Shown here: piece after piece, positions 15,872 through 23,295 of the stretch
Layout: every line of letters begins with the position of its first letter
Position numbering within the stretch: the stretch's first letter is position 1
Origin: a virus
Reading direction: 5' to 3' (one strand)
IMG/VR virus record: IMGVR_UViG_3300042691_034899
Coordinates: 16,849-80,848 of that record
DNA length: 64,000 bases
The notes under the pieces: model-generated
Told to the model about the DNA's origin: nothing
The model's input: only the letters and a program-made list of their open reading frames with translations
Database searches by the model: none
Position numbers and translations under genes: made by a program

Positions 15872-16242
15872 TCTTCAATTAGTGTTAATTCAACCCCAGA
15901 TGCGAGGTAATAATAAAATAAATTTTGCAACTGATCAACAGTGCTTACAACTTTCCTATTTGGACCAACAAAGGTTCTTCTACCATCAGCCAGTAGAAGC
16001 TCAAAATCATGATCACCAAATCTGACAAACTCACTTTGATTACATCCATTATAAATAGACCCACCAAACTCTTCTATCCATTCCCAATCAAGAGGCATCT
16101 TAGAAAACTCCTCACACACTCCCTCAACATAATCTCCATCTAAAGTATACCCACATACAATAGACTCACTTACACTGAAGACCTCAACAACAACTCCTTT
16201 AAAAACAATAAGGTTACCAACCCTAAGATCCATACATAACAT
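15868..16242 (-). CDS. Bacteroidetes phage hypothetical (124 aa, LRVGN family)
   Basis: LRVGNLI start and the QLQNLFYYYLASGVELTL end match a family common in Bacteroidetes phages and prophages (ELRIGN...VHQLQNLYFALTGEEL). Function unknown. Its stop overlaps the start of the T9SS-type gene. MDLRVGN (three codons in) is an alternative start. Confidence 0.7.
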   Translation of the reverse strand: MLCMDLRVGNLIVFKGVVVEVFSVSESIVCGYTLDGDYVEGVCEEFSKMPLDWEWIEEFGGSIYNGCNQSEFVRFGDHDFELLLADGRRTFVGPNRKVVSTVDQLQNLFYYYLASGVELTLIEE

Positions 16243-16399
16243 CCCTAAGTAGTTTTATCTTAATATCCAATACATCAATACAACCCTTATGATAATCCAT
16301 AGACTCTCTACATAGGGTAGTCCTAAACCTATCTACATGGTATTCCCTTGTCTGTATATAACCATCAAGTAGTTCTTTCAAATCCTCCAAACTTTTCAT
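16223..16399 (-). CDS. Hypothetical protein, first gene of leftward operon (58 aa)
   Basis: I set the start at ATG 16399 (MKSLEDLKELLDGY) instead of 16447 because a promoter -7 element lies at 16405-16412 within the longer frame. That leaves 5 nt between promoter and ATG, i.e. a leaderless mRNA. Helical; not recognised. Confidence 0.6.
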   Translation of the reverse strand: MKSLEDLKELLDGYIQTREYHVDRFRTTLCRESMDYHKGCIDVLDIKIKLLRDVMYGS

Positions 16400-16404
16400 A
16401 GCCA

Positions 16405-16436
16405 CAAATCTAACAAAAAGAATCAATACAAACAAA
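16405..16436 (-). promoter_or_regulatory. Leftward promoter TTTG-N20-TAGATTTG
   Basis: Minus-strand TTTG (16436-16433), 20-nt spacer, TAGATTTG (16412-16405). Starts the leftward thyA/T9SS operon. Confidence 0.75.
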
Positions 16437-16803
16437 TAAATTAACACCTATCTAATTTAATCCCCCCTCCCCAACCATAAGTATAAACACCTACCCCCCA
16501 TTACACAATTTGCGTTACACAAAATGTAGAATAATATCCTATAGGGAATAAACTATTTCCAGATGATGACCCCAGATGTTGCTTAGACTTTTTTTGGGAG
16601 GGGTTAAAAATCAAAATACAAAATCGACCATACCTGCGTAACCACTATACCCCCCCATGCCCCGTAGCTTGGGAGTTTTTGGGGCGCACCCCTATACAAA
16701 AAATAAAGAACATACGCAAGTTTTGAGCCCAAAAGTTTTGAAAAAGTTTTGTTCAAAAGTTTTAGCCCATTTTCTTGGATCTTACGTATATTTTTACTAA
16801 AGA

Positions 16804-16834
16804 GTATACCTAGCAGTATACTAGTAGTGTATAC
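16804..16834. repeat. Three GTATAC palindromes at 12-13 bp spacing
   Basis: GTATAC begins at 16804, 16816 and 16829, close to one helical turn apart, in the divergent control region. Fits a cooperative operator or an initiator-binding site. Confidence 0.6.
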
Positions 16835-16923
16835 AAAAAACTTTCCTAACTTGCAAGTTTTTGGGGCTTAACTTACTAACACACAATTGTTAATAACTAC
16901 ATGTAATTATTTTTACAAATTAC

Positions 16924-16953
16924 TTGCTATATTAATTATAATAACTATATTTG
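16924..16953 (+). promoter_or_regulatory. Promoter P1 TTG-N19-TATATTTG
   Basis: TTG 16924-16926 in CTTGC context and TATATTTG 16946-16953. First of three tandem rightward promoters. Confidence 0.7.
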
Positions 16954-16994
16954 TATGTGGTCAAAGGACAACGAAACGAATTGAAATAATTGAA

Positions 16995-17023
16995 AAAAAA
17001 GTTTACAAAAAACTTGCACAATT
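16995..17023 (+). repeat. 29-bp direct repeat, copy 1 (carries -33 of P2)
   Basis: Identical to 17082-17110, offset 87 bp. Core GTTTACAAAAAACTTGCACA. It includes the CTTGC -33 region of promoter P2. Confidence 0.85.
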
Positions 17024-17044
17024 GAAATTGTTTACTTATCTTTA
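17014..17044 (+). promoter_or_regulatory. Promoter P2 TTG-N20-TATCTTTA
   Basis: TTG 17014-17016, spacer 20, TATCTTTA 17037-17044 (last base deviates from G). Paralogous copy of P3 by sequence duplication. Confidence 0.55.
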
Positions 17045-17081
17045 CAATATGAAACAAAGATAAAGGGACAAAAAAAGATTG

Positions 17082-17110
17082 AAAAAAGTTTACAAAAAAC
17101 TTGCACAATT
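17082..17110 (+). repeat. 29-bp direct repeat, copy 2 (carries -33 of P3)
   Basis: Second copy of the repeat at 16995-17023. Confidence 0.85.
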
Positions 17111-17131
17111 AAAAAAAGTTTTGTATCTTTG
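17101..17131 (+). promoter_or_regulatory. Promoter P3 TTG-N20-TATCTTTG
   Basis: TTG 17101-17103, spacer 20, perfect TATCTTTG 17124-17131, 26 nt before the ATG at 17158. Likely the main promoter of the rightward early region. Confidence 0.75.
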
Positions 17132-17157
17132 ATAAGTAGAAAATAAAACAAGTAGTA

Positions 17158-17379
17158 ATGGAAAATTCAACAACGATTTTCCTCCCTAATAAGGAATGCC
17201 TAATCGGGAGGGCTAAGGTTACCAAAGTTGGTAAACTTCACAAAGGTAAACGAACGGTAAAAATTCAGACTGTTCGTGAGAATTTAGAGGGGCAGTTTTT
17301 GTACCTAGCTAACAAAGATCGTAGGCGAATTGATCAACAGAATTCTAGGGCTGAAAAAAGAGCTATGAGAATTAAGTAA
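17158..17379 (+). CDS. Hypothetical basic protein, first early gene (73 aa)
   Basis: Not recognised. Very basic C-terminal half (KDRRRIDQQNSRAEKRAMRIK), which suggests nucleic-acid or polymerase contact. As the first gene behind three tandem promoters it should be made immediately after infection and is a host-takeover candidate by position only. Confidence 0.7.
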   Translation: MENSTTIFLPNKECLIGRAKVTKVGKLHKGKRTVKIQTVRENLEGQFLYLANKDRRRIDQQNSRAEKRAMRIK

Positions 17380-17518
17380 TGTTGCAAACATATTGCAAAG
17401 TATATGCTACCCTAGTTAGGTAATTGGGAGGGGTACGTTAGAGCCTGAACGTTAAAAAAGGATTGTAGACAAATGTTAATGTGCATACTGTGTCTTGTTG
17501 TGAACAGATATAGTAGGT

Positions 17519-17535
17519 CTATTCGAGTCGAATAG
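17519..17535. other. Perfect hairpin CTATTCG-AGT-CGAATAG
   Basis: Seven-base perfect inverted repeat with 3-nt loop in the 205-nt gap 17380-17584; could be an RNA hairpin in the leader or an operator. The rest of the gap shows nothing else clear. Confidence 0.5.
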
Positions 17536-17584
17536 GTTTAGGTACATGATACGCTCAAACATTAACACACAAAAACTCTTTATT

Positions 17585-17986
17585 ATGAAAAATGTAGGAA
17601 TTACTTTAGTGCAAGGTGAAGCTAAGTTACACTTCAACACGGAATTATCAAGCAGAAATTTCACTGAAATTTCAGGTACACTAAGCGGACGTATACTCGC
17701 TTTAATGTATCGCAAGAAAAAGTACAATATCAATCTAGGTGGATTTTCTTTCGCCCGTAAATTCGATGTTCGTATTGAAATTGATGGCATGGCTTCCGAT
17801 GGTACGAACACAATTGCCAATGGTTTAGTGCAGTTTGGGATCACCATTCAGAACAATGAGAAATCGTTCGAGAAATTCCATGGCTTTATTGGTGAATTGG
17901 TTGAGGATATCTTGACAGGACGTAACGTTTTGGAGGGTACATTGGACGAAATATTGGACGCATACGGAATCCAATTGATCAAGTAA
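17585..17986 (+). CDS. Hypothetical protein (133 aa)
   Basis: Not recognised. Beta-rich N-terminal half. I prefer ATG 17585 (MKNVGITLVQGEAK); an in-frame ATG at 17546 adds 13 residues. Shares the short pattern ISGTLxG with the product at 18197, so the two could be distant paralogs. Confidence 0.65.
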   Translation: MKNVGITLVQGEAKLHFNTELSSRNFTEISGTLSGRILALMYRKKKYNINLGGFSFARKFDVRIEIDGMASDGTNTIANGLVQFGITIQNNEKSFEKFHGFIGELVEDILTGRNVLEGTLDEILDAYGIQLIK

Positions 17987-17999
17987 TCACAGACAAAAT

Positions 18000-18022
18000 C
18001 CCCCTCTATTAATCGGAGGGGG
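18000..18022 (+). terminator. GC hairpin after 133-aa gene
   Basis: CCCCCTC / GAGGGGG stem (7 bp) without a following T-run: transcription attenuator or mRNA end-protecting hairpin. Confidence 0.5.
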
Positions 18023-18036
18023 TAAACTCTAGTCAC

Positions 18037-18210
18037 ATGAAAACGTACACAAACATATTACAGACTTTTATTATTCTATGTATATGCTCACACGTATACC
18101 TAGTACATGAGGGGGCAGACAAGTATTTATATACACTAATTACGTTTCTGTTAATGCTATGTATTGTTTTATTACCAATCTTAAACAAAAAAGATCATGC
18201 AAGTAATTGA
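18037..18210 (+). CDS. Small two-span membrane protein (57 aa)
   Basis: MKTYTNILQTFIILCICSHV begins a first hydrophobic helix; a second (LITFLLMLCIVLLPIL) follows a short loop. Ends in a basic tail and overlaps the next gene by 14 nt. Function unknown. Confidence 0.55.
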   Translation: MKTYTNILQTFIILCICSHVYLVHEGADKYLYTLITFLLMLCIVLLPILNKKDHASN

Positions 18211-18535
18211 AAAATTGGAAAAGGCTGTATTCAATACGGCAATAGACAGCAATACCATTTCAGGTACATTGTTGGGCAAAGATGTAGAGGTAGATTTACG
18301 CACAAAGTTTACCCAACATACAGACTATGTTAAAAAATTCGATCTATTCGTTCAGGTTATTTTAACCGTGAAGATCGATGGAGAGGTAGTTGTTGTTTGG
18401 GGTAGTGAATCAATTGATGATATCAATACTATTGTCAAATGGTTTCTGAAAAAACATTCAGATGCGGTTAAAAATGAGTATAGTATTAAAGATTGGAAAC
18501 GATATGAGGGGCAAAGATTCTTTGATTCAATTTAA
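18197..18535 (+). CDS. Hypothetical protein (112 aa)
   Basis: Not recognised. Beta strands with ISGTLLGKDVEVDL and a C-terminal helix with KHSDAVKNEYSIKDWKRYEG. Possibly related to the product at 17585. Confidence 0.65.
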   Translation: MQVIEKLEKAVFNTAIDSNTISGTLLGKDVEVDLRTKFTQHTDYVKKFDLFVQVILTVKIDGEVVVVWGSESIDDINTIVKWFLKKHSDAVKNEYSIKDWKRYEGQRFFDSI

Positions 18536-18541
18536 TTACAT

Positions 18542-18652
18542 ATGGACAAGATAAGAAACCAAAGAGAAAGTGTATATTGGATAATACTTTCTATACTAAT
18601 GGGTGGACTGTTAGGAATATTAATCTTTAATGGTTTAATCAATCTAAAATAG
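18542..18652 (+). CDS. Small single-span membrane protein (36 aa)
   Basis: Charged N-terminus MDKIRNQRESVYW, then a hydrophobic Gly-containing helix (IILSILMGGLLGILIF). Function unknown. Confidence 0.5.
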   Translation: MDKIRNQRESVYWIILSILMGGLLGILIFNGLINLK

Positions 18653-18656
18653 GATC

Positions 18657-18881
18657 ATGTTAGAAGCTATATACATAGAACAAGCTTATCAAGAATTGAA
18701 GGAGCTTCTGTTCGATGCAAGAAAAGAATTGATCGAGGGTATAGACCATTACTGCTCAATGAATCAGGATCAAGACTCAGAGCAAATAGCTATTGCCCTA
18801 GCAGAACTAAGTGATCGTATTGAATTAAGCGAGAAAAGGTTTAATCAATTAAAACAAAAGAGGGCAATTGCCTTTAGTTAG
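18657..18881 (+). CDS. Hypothetical coiled-coil protein (74 aa)
   Basis: Not recognised. Almost entirely helical and charged, two heptad-like segments. Confidence 0.6.
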   Translation: MLEAIYIEQAYQELKELLFDARKELIEGIDHYCSMNQDQDSEQIAIALAELSDRIELSEKRFNQLKQKRAIAFS

Positions 18882-18901
18882 GAATCCAATAATACAAACA
18901 T
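18878..18901 (+). repeat. Direct repeat copy 1 (TTAGGAATCCAATAATA...)
   Basis: Near-identical to 18962-18984; contains the GGA(A/T)TCC palindrome followed by AATAATA-AACAT. The copies lie 84 bp apart in a gene-free gap (18882-19151). Confidence 0.65.
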
Positions 18902-18961
18902 ACTGTAATTGTCTCCCATGGCAAGGGCATTTTATGCTGAAATGGGGTACAAAATTGCATG

Positions 18962-18984
18962 TTAGGATTCCAATAATAGAACAT
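18962..18984 (+). repeat. Direct repeat copy 2 (TTAGGATTCCAATAATA...)
   Basis: Second copy of the repeat. The following 60 nt are G/T-rich with repeated TTTTGTGT words. No gene is visible in 18882-19151. Confidence 0.65.
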
Positions 18985-19151
18985 TTTGTGTAAAACTTTT
19001 GTGTTGGTTGTGTTTTTGTGTGAAGGTGGGAGGGGGTGGTAATGCTCTGATTATCAGTCAATTATCCCCCCTCAATGGGCTAAAAATAAAAAACACTTGT
19101 AAATAACAAATTTTTACTATACTGTTATAAGTAGCTTTTAAATTAAAAATT

Positions 19152-19316
19152 ATGAATTATTGGTTAAAAACAAAAATAGTTTCTAATTGGAGTTTTTTTG
19201 GGAAATCAAAAACATTTGTATATCGTAACTTTAAAAATAAAACAGTTACAATAGATTTTGGAAATGGTGGAAGATGTACTACTTATGATTATAATGGGAA
19301 ATGGATAGTAGGATAA
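19152..19316 (+). CDS. Small hypothetical protein (54 aa)
   Basis: Not recognised. Basic, beta-like: NKTVTIDFGNGGRCTTYDYN. AT-rich upstream with an A-rich stretch before the ATG, as for other genes here. Confidence 0.5.
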   Translation: MNYWLKTKIVSNWSFFGKSKTFVYRNFKNKTVTIDFGNGGRCTTYDYNGKWIVG

Positions 19317-19341
19317 ATAAAAATGATGCTACATTTATACT

Positions 19342-19494
19342 ATGAAACTAATTACATTCAATACTAACGATCCCCTACAAATTAAAAGGGCTGAACGTTT
19401 AAAGACTAAGTACGAAAACCTAGGTTATTCCCTTGTGAATACCTCTGTTAATTCTGTTACTGGTATATGTGTTATTACTTATAAATACATTTAG
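19342..19494 (+). CDS. Small hypothetical protein (50 aa)
   Basis: Not recognised. MKLITFNTNDPLQIKRAERL start; mixed alpha/beta. 2 nt before the next gene. Confidence 0.5.
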   Translation: MKLITFNTNDPLQIKRAERLKTKYENLGYSLVNTSVNSVTGICVITYKYI

Positions 19495-19496
19495 AT

Positions 19497-19694
19497 ATGA
19501 AATACTTTCTTATTGTTATTAGCCTATTGGTTGGTTGGTTATTTAGTTGGTGGTACTATTCCCCTAGCTATGCATATACAGACTATTTCCTAGAGGTACA
19601 TGAAGACTATGTTATACTAGAATCTGTACATGGTAGAGTCTATTCAGGTAGCTATTCAGATATAGATAGTTTAGTACTAGTAGATAACTTATAG
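19497..19694 (+). CDS. Membrane-anchored small protein (65 aa)
   Basis: N-terminal hydrophobic helix (FLIVISLLVGWLFSWWYY) acting as a signal anchor, then a 40-residue exposed acidic part. Confidence 0.65.
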   Translation: MKYFLIVISLLVGWLFSWWYYSPSYAYTDYFLEVHEDYVILESVHGRVYSGSYSDIDSLVLVDNL

Positions 19695-19728
19695 TTGCAC
19701 AGGTTTAATTTTTAAAATCAAAGATCCC

Positions 19729-20172
19729 ATGCCGAATATTTCAGAGGTAGAAATTACCTACAAGACAAAAGTAAAAGCTTCCGAAAGAGAGAAGGTAGCT
19801 ACATCGCAAAGGGCATTCGATGTTCTTCGCCCATTCTTTGAAGACGTAATAGAGTATAGGGAAAAGTTTTGTGTACTATTACTTAACCGTCAGAATCAAG
19901 TACTAGGTGTACACACAATTTCCGTTGGTGGTACGTCTTCAACTGTTGCAGATTCAAAGATCATCTTTCAGGGTATATTGTTGGCTAATGCTTCTGCTAT
20001 TATTCTTGCTCACAATCATCCATCGGGATGCCTTAGACCTTCTGACAATGATAAGTCACTGACTAAAAAAATTGTTGATGGTTGCAAGTTATTTGACATT
20101 AGTTGTTTGGATCATTTAATCATTACGGATGAAAGTTTTTATTCTTTTGCCGATCAAGGTTTAATGCAATGA
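19729..20172 (+). CDS. radC: RadC-like JAB-domain protein (147 aa)
   Basis: JAB/MPN metal site AHNHPSGCLRPSDND (HxH...SxxxxxxD pattern) around residues 90-104, preceded by the RadC core CVLLLNRQNQVLGVHTIS. N-terminal HhH domain of bacterial RadC is absent, as in the short RadC proteins common on Bacteroidetes mobile elements. Metal-dependent hydrolase of uncertain substrate, often tied to recombination. Coupled to the next gene by ATGA. Confidence 0.85.
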   Translation: MPNISEVEITYKTKVKASEREKVATSQRAFDVLRPFFEDVIEYREKFCVLLLNRQNQVLGVHTISVGGTSSTVADSKIIFQGILLANASAIILAHNHPSGCLRPSDNDKSLTKKIVDGCKLFDISCLDHLIITDESFYSFADQGLMQ

Positions 20173-20324
20173 GTAATCGAGAATCATTTGAGAAGTGGAT
20201 CGCTGATGGTAATGTTGTCAGATTAAATGGCTTCTTTGCCACTCAGGATGCTCTCTACTGCAATAAAATTGAATCCATGAGGGATTTATACAAATACTTT
20301 TTAAAAGAGTTTATATACGTTTAA
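20169..20324 (+). CDS. Small hypothetical protein (51 aa)
   Basis: ATGA overlap with radC. MSNRESFEKWIADGNVVRLN; helical; not recognised. Confidence 0.55.
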   Translation: MSNRESFEKWIADGNVVRLNGFFATQDALYCNKIESMRDLYKYFLKEFIYV

Positions 20325-20335
20325 AATTAAAAGTT

Positions 20336-20620
20336 ATGAATGGGATAACTAATGTTGATGTAATCAATGTTGCTAATGATATAGGTATAGATGTTACAGA
20401 TGATCATATCAGTGAGGTATTAAGAAGGTTTGATTCCGAAGCTAACAATGATCCAACCGCAACATGGGATTTGATTGTTGAAAATATACTGTATAGTATT
20501 ATTGCAAACTGTTTGAATTGTGGACACTCACAAACTTTATCGGAAGAGAATGTCAAGATTGATAATCTGGGTAGGCATTTGATCTGTGAACAATGTGAAA
20601 GTTCATTTGATGTTGATTAA
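20336..20620 (+). CDS. Hypothetical protein with C-terminal zinc ribbon (94 aa)
   Basis: CLNCGHSQ and CEQCESS (residues about 59-92) form a CxxC...CxxC ribbon. The first 55 residues are helical and acidic. Confidence 0.65.
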   Translation: MNGITNVDVINVANDIGIDVTDDHISEVLRRFDSEANNDPTATWDLIVENILYSIIANCLNCGHSQTLSEENVKIDNLGRHLICEQCESSFDVD

Positions 20621-20631
20621 AAAATAATTCT

Positions 20632-20639
20632 TATCTTTG
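20632..20639 (+). promoter_or_regulatory. -7 element TATCTTTG
   Basis: TATCTTTG 25 nt before the ATG at 20665; TTTG at 20606-20609 (spacer 22) or TTG at 20613-20615 (spacer 16) could serve as -33. Confidence 0.5.
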
Positions 20640-20664
20640 TATTGTCTAATTAAAAACATAACAC

Positions 20665-20889
20665 ATGAAAAAAGATTTTAAAATTCAGGCTTATATCATC
20701 GGATATGGTATAGCTATTTTGTTTGCTCTCTTGCCAGTTATTTGTAGTGCTAGTCCTCAAATTGATGGGGGTAAGAACAAGAAGTCAGGCTATAACTACA
20801 AGAAACATTACAAGAAATCTGCAAAGAATCGTAGGAAGAGTCTACGTAATATGCATTGGACTGGTGAAGGTTGTGGAATTAATAAGTAA
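20665..20889 (+). CDS. Exported basic protein (74 aa)
   Basis: Signal peptide-like N-terminus (IIGYGIAILFALLPVICSAS) followed by a Lys/Tyr/Arg-rich mature part of about 45 residues. Function unknown. Confidence 0.6.
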   Translation: MKKDFKIQAYIIGYGIAILFALLPVICSASPQIDGGKNKKSGYNYKKHYKKSAKNRRKSLRNMHWTGEGCGINK

Positions 20890-20896
20890 TAAGATC

Positions 20897-21202
20897 ATGA
20901 GACAAATTACTAAAGAATCGGTTAATGCTTTCTTAGAGGTTAAGCCGTTCAATAAACAAAACATGAAGGTTGAAGTACTACCAAACGTCACTATACTAAA
21001 GTTATTCGGTAATGCTATTGCCTATCGTTACAATGATCCTGAACGTACATTGTCAATAACTAATTGTGGGTGGCAGACTAACACTACTAAGGAACGTTTG
21101 AATGCTTTACTTTCAGCATTAAACATGGGTGGTATCAGTCAACGCAATTGGAATTGGTATCTAAACGGTAAGGAATGGGATGGAAGTCTAATTGATTTAT
21201 AA
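20897..21202 (+). CDS. Hypothetical protein (101 aa)
   Basis: Not recognised. The longer frame upstream overlaps the exported protein gene; I chose ATG 20897 (MRQITKESVNAFLE), 8 nt after its stop. Contains ALSALNMGGISQRNWNWYLNG near the end. Confidence 0.65.
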   Translation: MRQITKESVNAFLEVKPFNKQNMKVEVLPNVTILKLFGNAIAYRYNDPERTLSITNCGWQTNTTKERLNALLSALNMGGISQRNWNWYLNGKEWDGSLIDL

Positions 21203-21215
21203 AGTAGTAATTGTT

Positions 21216-21785
21216 ATGAGACGTTTTGAATTATCAGATGGTAGGATCATTAAGATTTTTAATGATGTTAACCCCGATAACCCTAGGCATTGGGATAACC
21301 TTACACAAATGGTTTGCTTTCATGGGAGATATAACGTAGGAGATAAGACCTCTTACAGATCATCTGACTATAACGGTTGGGATGAATTGGAAAAAGATCT
21401 TATCAAGAATGAAGATCCAGCGATCATTGAACCTTTGTATATGTACGATCATTCAGGTGCATCTATTAGTACAACACCCTTTAATTGTTCATGGGATAGC
21501 GGTCAGATTGGTTTTGTTTTTATCAAGAAAGATTCTGTTAGGAAACAACTTGGTGTGAATAGGGTAACAAAAAAGATAGTAGATAGATTGTCTAAATGTT
21601 TACTAGGTGAAGTTGAAACGTACAATCAGTATATTAGCGGTGAAGTTTTTGAGTATACTATCTTTGATAAGAACGGAGATATTGAGGATCATTGCGGCGG
21701 ATTCTTTGGGTACGATATTCAAAGTAACGGAATACTTGACAACCTTTCGAGGGAAGATAGCGATCTACTAATTAAGCAATTATAA
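21216..21785 (+). CDS. Conserved phage protein of unknown function (189 aa)
   Basis: The pattern DNPRHWDN...CFHGRYNVGD, YMYDHSGASISTTPF and WDSGQIGFVFI is one I recognise from proteins spread among many phages, without known function. Start placed at ATG 21216 rather than the upstream frame that overlaps the previous gene. Confidence 0.75.
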   Translation: MRRFELSDGRIIKIFNDVNPDNPRHWDNLTQMVCFHGRYNVGDKTSYRSSDYNGWDELEKDLIKNEDPAIIEPLYMYDHSGASISTTPFNCSWDSGQIGFVFIKKDSVRKQLGVNRVTKKIVDRLSKCLLGEVETYNQYISGEVFEYTIFDKNGDIEDHCGGFFGYDIQSNGILDNLSREDSDLLIKQL

Positions 21786-21802
21786 TATAAACGGTGATAG
21801 TG

Positions 21803-21982
21803 ATGGGCTTGGAGAAGGTACTATGCGAAGGTTGTGATGGTGAAGGTGTAATTAGCATCGGGCCAAAATGTAGTTATCCTGCTTCTATGTGTTGTGGTGG
21901 ATGTTATGAAGATGTTGATTGTGAAGACTGCAACGGATCAGGATACATTTATGTTGAATCTTATGATGAAGATTATGAATAA
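21803..21982 (+). CDS. Zinc-finger protein, DnaJ-like CxxCxGxG repeats (59 aa)
   Basis: CEGCDGEGV and CEDCNGSGY are DnaJ-type zinc-binding repeats flanking CCGGC. ATG 21803 chosen over an upstream GTG. Confidence 0.65.
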   Translation: MGLEKVLCEGCDGEGVISIGPKCSYPASMCCGGCYEDVDCEDCNGSGYIYVESYDEDYE

Positions 21983-22160
21983 AGAACTTTTAAATCGTAT
22001 TCAGCACGATATAAAACAAGCTGAAGCAAGAAGAGACGCATTCGAGAAAGGTACAAGAGAGTATGGTTTCAATCAAGGTATTGTTGCCGCTTTGAAGACT
22101 GTCCTCTTTGATATGCGAGAACTAGGTTTAATAGAAACAAAAGATTTAAATTTAAAGTAA
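21975..22160 (+). CDS. Hypothetical protein (61 aa)
   Basis: Not recognised. Starts inside the previous gene's end (8-nt overlap): MNKELLNRIQHDIKQAEARR; helical. Shares its last base with the next start. Confidence 0.6.
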   Translation: MNKELLNRIQHDIKQAEARRDAFEKGTREYGFNQGIVAALKTVLFDMRELGLIETKDLNLK

Positions 22161-22357
22161 TGGAAAACGTAACAGTAAACATACTAGAGTTAGCTTCAGA
22201 GTTAGCACATCAGAAGTTAGTTGACAATTGGTCTGATTCTATAAAGATTTTTGAAGATGATCAAGCTACCGTAACCAACTATACAGATCAGGCTCAGGAT
22301 ATATTCAATGATTATTACGATCATTACTTTGAACTAATTAAATCTATTTCAGAATAA
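22160..22357 (+). CDS. Hypothetical acidic protein (65 aa)
   Basis: Not recognised. TAATG coupling; helical, acidic. Confidence 0.65.
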   Translation: MENVTVNILELASELAHQKLVDNWSDSIKIFEDDQATVTNYTDQAQDIFNDYYDHYFELIKSISE

Positions 22358-22370
22358 TTATTGCAAAATA

Positions 22371-22402
22371 TTTGTATAGTATTAAAACTTTAATTACATT
22401 TG
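22371..22402 (+). promoter_or_regulatory. Promoter TTTG-N20-TACATTTG, 4 nt before ATG
   Basis: TTTG 22371-22374, TACATTTG 22395-22402, then 4 nt and the ATG at 22407: implies leaderless mRNA. Confidence 0.8.
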
Positions 22403-22406
22403 TCAC

Positions 22407-23111
22407 ATGAGAAAGGTTTTTAAATCAGGTGAAAATATTCACATATTCAGATTAGGATCTACAACAAACAAAAAGATTTGTGCTGATCCAAAAGAAAAGA
22501 TTGTGCAGACGTATGCATTTTCTATACAACAGTTTGAATACGTTGTGAATGGTGGTGCAAGTCTAAAGGAATTCTTTGATCTTGCAAATAGTAATTGTAT
22601 TGATTGTCCTATGCGATCTTATGGTAAATGTTATACCCATAAGTTTACACAAGCAAGAGGTTTTCTATCTATGCTCAGATCAATTGGTAAAGAGTTTAAT
22701 TCTATAGGTGATGTCCCTAGCTACGATCAATCTATTCACGATACAATTGTAGCAATGTGTACAGACAAGTATGTTAGATTCGGTACGTATGGTGAGCCAG
22801 TCTTGCATGGTATTAACCTAGCATCTGATATTGTTGGTGTTGCTAAATCTTGGACGGGTTACACTCATCAATGGATCAGGAATCCTGAATTCAAAGGGAT
22901 GTTTATGGCATCTGTTCATACACCACAAATGGAACAGAAAGCTATGGGATTTGGTTGGAGATCATTCATATCTATTGACAGTCACGTTGATAACTATGTT
23001 AATTGTCCAGCTTCTGAAGAGGGAGGCAAGAAGGCTTCATGTGATAAGTGTGGCTTGTGTAGCGGATCAAATGGTAAAGGTAAAAAGAGTATTTATATTT
23101 TAACACATTAG
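22407..23111 (+). CDS. Conserved phage Cys-rich protein (234 aa)
   Basis: Recurrent phage family of unknown function. Cys clusters CIDCPMRSYGKC near residues 68-79 and CPASEEGGKKASCDKCGLC near 200-218, with GYTHQW and GWRSFI in between. The cysteines could bind zinc or an iron-sulfur cluster. Driven by its own strong promoter. Confidence 0.75.
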   Translation: MRKVFKSGENIHIFRLGSTTNKKICADPKEKIVQTYAFSIQQFEYVVNGGASLKEFFDLANSNCIDCPMRSYGKCYTHKFTQARGFLSMLRSIGKEFNSIGDVPSYDQSIHDTIVAMCTDKYVRFGTYGEPVLHGINLASDIVGVAKSWTGYTHQWIRNPEFKGMFMASVHTPQMEQKAMGFGWRSFISIDSHVDNYVNCPASEEGGKKASCDKCGLCSGSNGKGKKSIYILTH

Positions 23112-23112
23112 T

Positions 23113-23295
23113 ATGAAAGCAAGTGTAAGAGAAGTAATGGAAGATTACGGATTCGATTCCATTCAGGATTTGATCGAATCATTTATGTTCGAATCAATTG
23201 TGCCAGCATGTTGCTCACATGGTTGTGAAGTTGAGCCTGATGGTAAGTGTGAACATGGTTATAATTCAATATTAATAGAAGTAGGAATAGTATGA
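23113..23295 (+). CDS. Small Cys-containing phage protein (60 aa)
   Basis: ACCSHGCEVEPDGKCEHG is a pattern I recognise from small phage proteins of unknown function, perhaps a zinc knuckle. 4-nt overlap with the next gene. Confidence 0.65.
   Translation: MKASVREVMEDYGFDSIQDLIESFMFESIVPACCSHGCEVEPDGKCEHGYNSILIEVGIV

Larger units (their letters stand above)
16448..17157 (+). other. Non-coding divergent control region, possible replication origin
   Basis: About 700 bp without a gene between divergent operons. It holds C-tracts and GC-rich patches (16460-16690), repeated AAAAGTTTT-type words (about 16720-16770), three GTATAC boxes (16804, 16816, 16829), an AT-rich stretch and three tandem rightward promoters. 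The mix of repeats, AT-rich DNA and strand switch is what an origin or master early control region looks like; no direct proof. Confidence 0.55.
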
